NCBI RefSeq assembly: GCF_964656455.1
Contig: NC_135720.1
Location: 55,454,598 to 55,518,597 of the forward strand
Length of the DNA stretch: 64,000 bases
Direction of reading: 5' to 3'
DNA from: Halichoerus grypus
Lineage: Eukaryota; Chordata; Mammalia; Carnivora; Phocidae
The notes below the pieces were generated by a model. The model was not told the DNA's origin, did no database searches, and worked only from the letters and a program-made list of their open reading frames with translations. A program made the position numbers and the translations under genes. Each line of letters begins with the position of its first letter. The stretch's first letter is position 1. This document shows positions 57,428 through 64,000 of this stretch, piece by piece.

Positions 57428-57670
57428 TATGGTAGGCAAAACAATGGTCCTCCACAGATGTCCATGTCCTAATCCCCAGAAGCTGTGAATGTTTTTGGTT
57501 GTATAGCAAAGGAAAATTATGGGTGTCAGTGGAATTCAAGTTGCTAATTAGCTGACCTTAAAACAAGGAGATTATACTGGATTATCTGGGTGGGACCCAT
57601 GTAATCATAAGGGTCCTTAAAAGTAGAAGAGAGAGCAGACAAAAGTCAGAATCAGATGAGACTACAGAAT
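57428..57670 (+). mobile_element. MaLR (MLT1-type) LTR fossil, 5' part
   Basis: Reads 'tatggtaggcaaaacaatggtcctccacagatgtccatgtcctaatccc', 'ggagattatactggattatctgggtgggacccatgtaatcataagggtcctta', a well-known order in MaLR-type LTRs. It is cut off before the usual 3' end. Subfamily not assigned. Confidence 0.6.
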
Positions 57671-57714
57671 AGTCAGAGAGATACAATGTAGCTTTAAAAA
57701 ATGGTGAAAGATAT

Positions 57715-57866
57715 ATAACATAAAATTTACCATCTTAACCATTTTTAATTGTTAATTATATATAATGTGTAACATCTCTAGAATTTTTCATCTTGCAAAA
57801 CTAAAACTTTATACAGATTGAGCATCCTCCCTTTCTTCCCTTTCCTTGGTTACTACTGTTCCCCTT
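57715..57866 (-). mobile_element. Old LINE-1 3' end, antisense (left part)
   Basis: The plus strand 'atataacataaaatttaccatcttaaccatttttaattg...aacatctctagaatttttcatcttgcaaaactaaaac' is the complement of an old LINE-1 3'UTR. Its continuation resumes at 62633, so the carnivore LINE-1 between them was inserted into it. Confidence 0.75.
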
Positions 57867-57914
57867 CCTTTTTTTTTTTTTTTTGGTCAATTTTTTTTGT
57901 CCTTTTTTTTTTTT

Positions 57915-58368
57915 ATTATTATGTTATGTTAATCACCATACATTACATCATTAGTTTTTGATGTAGTGTTGCATGATTCATTGTTTGCGTATAACACCCA
58001 GTGCTCCATGCAGAACGTGCCATCTTTTAATACCCATCACCAGGCTAACCCATCTGCCCACCCCCCTCCCCTCTAGAACCCTCAGTTTGTTTCTGAGAGT
58101 CTATAGTCTCTCATGGTTCGTCTCCCCCTCCGATTTCCCCCCCTTCATTCTTGCCCTCCACCTGTCTTCTTCTTCTTCTTTTTTTTTTTTTAACATATAA
58201 TGTATTATTTGTTTCAGAGGTACAGGTCTGTGATTCAACAGTCTTACACAATTCACAGCACTCACCATAGCACATACCCTCCCCGATGTCTATCACCCAG
58301 CCACCCCATCTCTCCCACCCCCCACCACTCCAACAACCCTCAGTTTGTTACCTGAGATTAAGAATTCC
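57915..58368 (-). other. LINE-1 3'UTR
   Basis: Follows the ORF2 stop. Contains the (GAA)n/A tract at 58166-58190 and the G-rich tract (58045-58145), and ends 'gtaatgtatggtgattaacataacataat'. The shorter LINE-1 copies at 9.36, 33.8 and 37.5 kb carry the same terminus. Confidence 0.9.
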
Positions 58369-61302
58369 TCATATCAGTGAGGTCATGTGATACATGTCTT
58401 TCTCTGATTGACTTATTTCGCTCAGCATAATACCCTCCAGTTCCATCCATGTCATTACAAATGGCAAGATTTCATTCCTTTTGATGGCTGCATAATATTC
58501 CATTGTATATATATACCACCTCTTCTTTATCCATTCATCTGTCGATGGACATCTTGGCTCTTTCCACAGTTTGGCTATTGTGGACATTGCTGCTATAAAC
58601 ATTGGGGTGCATGTACCCCTTTGGATCCCTACATTTGTATCTTTGGGGTAAATACCCAGTATTGCAATGCTGGATCGTATGGTAGCTCTATTTTCAACTT
58701 TTTGAGGAACCTCCATACTGTTTTCCAGAGTGGTTGCACCAGCTTGCATTCCCACCAACAGTGTAGGAGGGTTCCCCTTTCTCTGCATCCCCGCCAACAT
58801 CTGTCATCTCCTGACTTGTTAATTTTAGCCATTCTGCCTGGTGTGAGGTGGTATCTCATTGAGGTTTTGATTTGGATTTCCCTGATGCCGAGCGATGTTG
58901 AGCACTTTTTCATGTGTCTGTTGGCCATTTGGATGTCTTCTTTGGAAAAATGTCTGTTCATGTCTTCTGCCCATTTCTTGATTGGATTATTTGTTCTTTG
59001 GGTGTTGAGTTTGATAAGTTCTTTATAGATTTTGGATACTAGCCCTTTATCTGATATGTCATTTGCAAATATCTTCTCCCATTCTGTTGGTTGTCTTTTG
59101 GTTTTGTTGACTGTTTCTTTTGCTGTGCAAAAGCTTTTTATCTTGATGAAGTCCCGATAGTACATTTTTGCCCTTGCTTCCCTTGCCTTTGGCAATGTTT
59201 CTAGGAAGCAGTTGCTGCGGCTGAGGTTGAAGAGGTTGCTGCCTGTGTTCTCCTTTAGGATTTTGATAGACTCCTGTCTCACATTTAGGTCTTTCAACCA
59301 TTTGGAGTCTGTTTTTGTGTGTGGTGTAAGGAAATGGTCCAGTTTCATTCTTCTGCATGTGGCTGTCCAATTTTCCCAACATCATTTGTTGAAGAGACTG
59401 TCTTTTTTCGATTGGACATTCTTTCCTGCTTTGTCGAAGATTAGTTGACCATAGAGTTGAGAGTCCATTTCTGGGCTCTCTATTCTGTTCCATTGATCTA
59501 GTGTCTGTTTTTGTGCCAGTACCATACTGTCTTGATGATGACAGCTTTGTAATAGAGCTTGAAGGCTGGAATTGTGATGCCACCAGCTTTGCTTTTCTTT
59601 TTCAACATTCCTCTGGCTATTCGGGGTCTTTTCTGGTTCCATAGAAATTTTAGGATTATTTGTTCCATTTCTTTGAAAAAAGTGGATGGTATTTTGATGG
59701 GGATTGCATTGAATGTGTAGATTGCTCTAGGTAGCATTGACATCTTCACAATATTTGTTCTTCCAATGCATGGGCATGGAACGTTTTTCCATTTCTTTGT
59801 GTCTTCCTCAATTTCTTCCATGAGTACTTTATAGTTTTCTGAGTGCAGATCCTTTGCCTCTTTGTTTAGATTTATTCCTAGGTATCTTATGGTTTTGGGT
59901 GCAATTGTAAATGGGATCGACTCCTTAATTTCTCTTTCTCCTGTCCTGTTGTTGGTGTATAGGAATGCCACTGATTTCTGTGCATTGATTTTATATCCTG
60001 CCACTTTACTGAATTCCTGTATGAGTTCTAGCAGTTTTGGGGTGGAGTCTTTTGGGTTTTCCATATAAAGTATCATATCATCTGCAAAGAGTGAGAGTTT
60101 GACTTCTTTGCTGATTTGGATGCATTTTATTTCTTTTAGTTGTCTGATTGCTGTGGCTAGGACTTCTAATACTATGTTGAATAACAGTGGTGATAGTGGA
60201 CATCCCTGCCATGTTCCTGACCTTAGGGGGAAAGCTCTCAGTTTTTCCCCATTGAGAATGATATTCGCTGTGGGTTTTTCATAGATGGCTTTTATGATAT
60301 TGAGGTATGTACCCTCTATCCCTATACTTTGAAACGTTTTGATCAAGAAAGGATGCTGTACTTTGTCAAATGCTTTTTCTGCATCTATTGAGAGGATCAT
60401 ATGATTCTTGTTCTTTCTTTTATTAATGTATTGTATCACGTTGATTGATTTGTGGATGTTGAACCAACCTTGCAGCCCAGGGGTAAATCCCACTTGTTCG
60501 TGGGGAACAATCCTTTTAATGTACTGTTGGATCCTATTGGCTAGTATTTTGGTGAGAATTTTTGCATCCATGTTCATCAGGGATATTGGTCTGTAATTCT
60601 CCTTTTTAATGGGGTCTTTGTCTGGTTTGGGGATCAAGGTAATGGTGGCCTCATAAAACAAGTTTGGAAGTTTTCCTTCCATTTCTATTTTTTGGAACAG
60701 TTTCAGAAGAATAGGTATTAATTCTTCTTGAAAGGTTTGGTAGAATTCCCCTGGGAAGCCATCTGGCCCTGGGCTCTTGTTTGTTGGGAGATTTTTGATT
60801 ACTGCTTCAATTTCCTTAGTGGTTGTAGGTCTGTTCAGGTTTTCTATTTCTTCCTGGTTCAGTTTTGGTAGTTGATATATCTCTAGGAATGCATCCATTT
60901 CTTCCAGGTTATCTAATTTGCTGGCATAGAGTTGCTCATAATATGTTCTTATAATTGTTTGTATTTCTTTGGTGTTGGTTGTGATCTCTCCTCTTTCATT
61001 CATGATTTTGTTGATTTGGGTCATTTCTCTTTTCTTTTTGATAAGTCTGGCCAGGGGTTTATCAATCTTGTTAATTCTTTCAAAGAACCAGCTCCTAGTT
61101 TCGTTGATCTGTTCTACTGTTCTTTTGGTTTCTATTTCATTGATTTCTGCTCTGATCTTTATTATTTCTCTTCTTCTGCTGGGTTTAGGCTTTATTTGCT
61201 GTTCTTTCTCCAGCTCCTTTAGGTGTAGGGTTAGGTTGTGTACTTGAGACCTTTCCTGTTTCTTGAGAAAGGCTTGTATTGCTATATACTTTCCTCTTAG
61301 GA
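58369..61302 (-). pseudogene. LINE-1 ORF2 remnant: reverse transcriptase to C-terminus
   Basis: ORF2 normally encodes endonuclease, Z region, reverse transcriptase and a Cys-rich C-terminus, and works in the cytoplasm and nucleus with LINE-1 RNA. Here an open frame of 622 codons (61366-59498) begins in the (TA)n tract and joins true ORF2 at [10 protein letters not shown] (residue ~24). It keeps the [15 protein letters not shown] near 198-210, SIDAEKAFD near 326-334, FADDM near 427-431 (bases 60071-60090). Three lesions then break it: a 1-base deletion giving TAG at 59498-59500, a Trp-to-TGA change at 59382-59384, and a 1-base deletion near 58669. The CX3CX7HX4C motif (CWRGC...HCWWEC) survives in the next frame (59348-58629) and the C-terminal end in 58800-58369. 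The endonuclease is absent. Dead as a whole. Confidence 0.95.
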
Positions 61303-61316
61303 AATATATATGTATG

Positions 61317-61363
<47 letters not shown>
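61303..61363. repeat. (TA)n tract at the LINE-1 deletion junction
   Basis: About 60 bp of TA with two TGTA units. It joins the 5'UTR ('...cttatttttgg' on the minus strand) to mid-ORF2, marking the site of the internal deletion. It is read into the N-terminus of the 622-codon frame as a Tyr-Ile repeat. Confidence 0.93.
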
Positions 61364-61364
<1 letters not shown>

Positions 61365-62632
61365 AAAAATAAGGTTAACTACTATGAAGCATGGAATATG
61401 ACTCTAAAAATGAAGAATAAAAAAGATTTTTAAAAAAAGGGATTGAAAAGATGTTGGTTGAAAAAGGGAAAAAGAAAAATTCAAAAAAAAAGTTAAAAAA
61501 AAATTAACTTTGAAAGACTAAAGAATCATGGGGAAAAAGCCATGAATTCTATGTGCAGTATTCCCCTAGCACTGGAGTTCTTCCATTCTCATTGGTTGGT
61601 AAACTTGGTTTCGCTGGCTGTTTTTGCTGATCTTCTAGTTCTGCCATTCTCATTGATCGGTAAACTTGGTTTGGCTGGCTGTTCTTGCTGATCTTCTGGG
61701 GGAGGGGCCTGTTGCCGTGGTTCCCAAATGTCTTTGCTGGAGGCGGAATTGCCCTGCCCTTGCCGGGTCCGGGCTAAGTATTTTGCTGGGGTTTGCTCTG
61801 GGGAGCTTTTGTTCCCTGCAACCTTTCAGTACAGCTTGGGAGGACGAGAGTGAAAATGGCGGCCTCCTAATCTCCGCCCCAGAGGAGCCGAGAACTCGCG
61901 GCCACATTCCTCAGTGAGCCCCCAGAGAAAAGCAGTCAGTCACTCCTGTCTCCCCGGTCTCCGGCCACACTCCGTGCTTACCCGACCTGTGACCAACGTT
62001 TCTATCTCTGGTACCTGAGCCCGTGTGGAGTCTCCAAACCCAGTAGATCCCTGTGGTGTGTTTCCATGCTGCTCCTCCCGGGGGAGGAAGGGCAGTCTCC
62101 CCAGATCTGCCGCTTGTTGGGTCCCTGCTGGAAGAGCAGTGGCCCGACTGTGCTGCGGATCATGGTTTATGGCAACCCCGAGCTGAGAGCCCACTCCTCA
62201 GCTCTGTCTCTGCAGCTGGCTTCCCTGCTCTGATACCTGGGAGCTCTGCTGCACTCAGGCATCCCTGGTCTTTCTGTGACCCCGAGGGTCCTGAGACCAC
62301 ACTGTCCCAGCGAAGGTTCCACCCGCCGCTTAGCCACTGGACAGGAGCAGACTTCTAAAAGTTCTAATTTTGTGCTCTGTGGCTCTATCACTTGCCAAAA
62401 GCAGCGGACGGAGGCCCCTTCCCCCACCATCTATCCTCCCGAATATCACCTCGGATTCACTTCTACTCAAGTCCTGCCTTCCAGAAAGTCATCACTTTTC
62501 TGTTGAGAGAGTTGTTGCTATTCTTTTCTTTGATCTCCTGTTGAGTTCGTAGGTGTTTAGAATGGTTTGATCCCTATCCAGCTGAATTCCTGGGACCAGA
62601 TGAAATCCAGGTCTCCTACTCCTCCCCCACCA
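61364..62632 (-). promoter_or_regulatory. LINE-1 5'UTR with internal promoter region
   Basis: CpG-rich (best in 61680-62440) and recognised from the order 'ggagtaggagacctggatttcatctggtcccagg', 'ccaccctatcc'-free middle, '...gccgccattttcac', 'ctgttcttgctgatc' complement and 'aagccatgaattc' complement of carnivore LINE-1 5'UTRs. The minus strand carries GCCGCCATTTTC (61852-61863), an exact YY1-type motif. An imperfect direct duplication of the 'ggttggtaaacttggttt...gctggctg' unit lies at 61591-61690. LINE-1 5'UTRs drive sense and often antisense transcription; activity here is inferred only. Confidence 0.85.
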
Positions 62633-63833
62633 TTTTATTTTCTATTTCTGAGTTTCAGTACTTTAGACACCTCATATAAATGGAATCATGCAGTGTTTGT
62701 TTTTTTGTGACAAGTTTATTTCATTTAGCATAGTGTCCTCAAGGTTCAATCATATTGCAGCATATGACAGGATTTCTTTATTTTCAAAGGCTAAATAATA
62801 TTCCTTTGCACGTATATACCACATTTTCCTTATTCATTCATCCATTGATGGACATTTAGATTGCTTACATCTCTTGACTATTGTGAATAATGCTGCAGGG
62901 AACGTGGGAGTGCTAATATCTCTTTGAGATACTGTTTATAATTCTTTTATTCCTCAAAGTGGGATTGTTGGATCATATGGTAATTGTATTTTTAATTGTT
63001 TGAGGAACTTCCATACTGTTTTCTATAGCTGTGGTACCATTTTACATTCCCAGCAATAGTTCATGAGGGTTCCAATTTCTCCATATCCTCGTCAACATTT
63101 GTTATTTATTCATTTTTTTATAGTGACCATCCTCACAGGTGTGAGGGGATATCTTATTATGGTTTTAATTTACATTCCCCTAATGATTAATGATCTTTTC
63201 ATCTGCTTGCTGGCCATCTGTATATCTTCTTTGAAGAATTGTCTATTTAAGTACTTTGTACACGTTTTAAATGGATGATTTGGGGGTTTTTTGTTGTTGA
63301 ATTGTAGTTGTTCTTTATATATTCTAAATATTAACTTATTTTCAGATGTATGGTTTGCAAATCTTTTCTCCCAGTAAATAGTTGCCTTTCACTCTGTGGA
63401 TTATTTTTTTTGCTGCACGTAAGTTTTTTTTAAGTTTTATAAAGTCCCACTTGTCAATTTTTGCTTTTGTTACCTGTGCTTTTGAAGTCACATCCAGGAA
63501 AATATTGCCGATCCTATGTCACAAAGATTTTTTCCTCTGTTTTCTTCTAGGGATTTTATAGTTTCAGGTCTTACATTCATGTGTTTAATCCATCTTGAGT
63601 TAATTTTTGCATATGGTATAAGGTAAAGGTACAACTTCATTCTTTTGTAAATGGATATCCAGTTTTCCTGACAGTTATTAAGGAGCCTCTTCTTTCCCAG
63701 TTGTATAGCCTTGGCACTCTTGTTGAAGATCACTTGACTAAATGCACAAGGCTTTATTTTTGGGTTCTCCATTCTGTTCATTTGGTCTATATGTCTGTCT
63801 TTATGTCAGCACCATACTGTTTTCATTACTTTA
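62633..63833 (-). mobile_element. Old LINE-1 3'UTR and ORF2 end, antisense (right part)
   Basis: The plus strand runs from 'tttctgagtttcagtactttagacacctcatataaatggaatc' through 'gactattgtgaataatgctgcaggg', 'ggatcatatggtaattgtatttttaattg', 'gatgtatggtttgcaaatcttttctccc', 'tggatatccagttttcctgac' to 'ctttatgtcagcaccatactgttttcattac'. Complement of L1MA/MB-type LINE-1; continues the piece at 57715-57866. Minus-strand frame 63488-63781 keeps a short ORF2-like run (LYLIPYAKINSRWIKHMNVR). Confidence 0.9.
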
Positions 63834-63835
63834 GA

Positions 63836-64000
63836 TGGTATGGACTGAATGTTTGTATCTTTCCCAAATCACATATTGAAGCCTTAACCTTCAATGTGAC
63901 TGCATTTGTAGATAGGGCGTGTGAGGAGGTGATAAATGTCTGTGAGGAGGTGATAGAGGTAAGAGTGGGGCCCTAATCTGATAGGGCTGGTGTTGGAGAA
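63836..64000 (+). mobile_element. MaLR (MLT1-type) LTR start, cut by the window edge
   Basis: Opens 'ggtatggactgaatgtttgtatctttcccaaatcacatattgaagccttaaccttcaatgtgactgcatttgtagatagggcg', an MLT1 5' end. A local duplication 'gtgaggaggtgataaatgtct' / 'gtgaggaggtgatagaggt' follows. Continues beyond 64000. Confidence 0.7.

Larger units (their letters stand above)
57869..62632 (-). mobile_element. Carnivore LINE-1, internally deleted, with 5'UTR
   Basis: Read on the minus strand it has: a 5'UTR (62632-61364) starting 'ggtgggggaggagtaggagacc'; a (TA)n tract (61363-61303); ORF2 from just past the endonuclease to its stop (61302-58369); a 3'UTR (58368-57915); and an interrupted poly(A) tail (57914-57869). 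ORF1 and the ORF2 endonuclease are missing. About 4.8 kb remain of the usual 6-7 kb. A full 5' end is unusual in LINE-1 copies, as most are 5'-truncated. No clear target duplication was found. Confidence 0.92.

Noticed and set aside
58408..59028. 206-codon plus-strand frame
   Set aside because: It is the antisense of the LINE-1 ORF2 C-terminal region (and lacks any domain of its own).
59498..61366. 622-codon open frame as a functional host gene
   Set aside because: It is LINE-1 reverse transcriptase read from a TA microsatellite. The start codon lies in the repeat, and the rest of ORF2 is broken by two indels and a stop.

Overview
This window is mammalian nuclear DNA with no convincing protein-coding gene, exon, tRNA or other RNA gene. 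The best clue to the organism is a set of about a dozen tRNA-derived Can-SINE copies. They carry the carnivore-type head, a CT-rich 3' part and an AAATAAATAAAATCTT-type tail. Their sequence looks like the bear/seal/mustelid (arctoid) lineage rather than the dog SINEC_Cf type. Carnivore-type LINE-1 3' ends agree. This is inferred from remembered family consensus, not a database search. The window fits an intergenic or deep intronic, AT-rich, repeat-laden region.

Layout. 1-9 kb: a MaLR-type LTR at the edge, ancient L2/MIR/MER5 fossils, a small LINE-1 tail and one Can-SINE. 9.2-10 kb: a nested cluster made of a Can-SINE split by a 5'-inverted LINE-1, then a 5'-truncated Can-SINE. 10-18.6 kb: mostly unique AT-rich sequence with one Can-SINE. 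18.6-31 kb: Can-SINEs, MIR, L2, MER5 and old LINE-1 fragments. 32-39.5 kb: LINE-1 inside a hAT fossil, two carnivore LINE-1 3' ends, and L2 copies. 40.7-45 kb: L2, Can-SINEs and an LTR-like fossil. 45-48.9 kb: a repeat-poor block with possible regulatory content. 48.9-51.7 kb: an unusual rearranged segment with two 495-bp inverted arms differing at only 2 sites. 51.8-57.4 kb: old LINE-1, Can-SINEs, MIR and MER fossils. 57.7-63.8 kb: a carnivore LINE-1 of about 4.8 kb with its 5'UTR, an RT-containing ORF2 part and its 3'UTR, nested in an older LINE-1. 63.8-64 kb: the start of another MaLR LTR.

The activity recorded here is retrotransposition. LINE-1 copies (autonomous, now dead) supplied the machinery, and Can-SINEs used it, as shown by shared poly(A) tails and target-site duplications. 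I found no evidence for a new gene system. The most noteworthy signal is the very young inverted duplication at 48.9-51.2 kb, together with the template-switch-like structure around it. Next is the internally deleted LINE-1 that keeps its 5'UTR promoter region but lacks ORF1 and the endonuclease.
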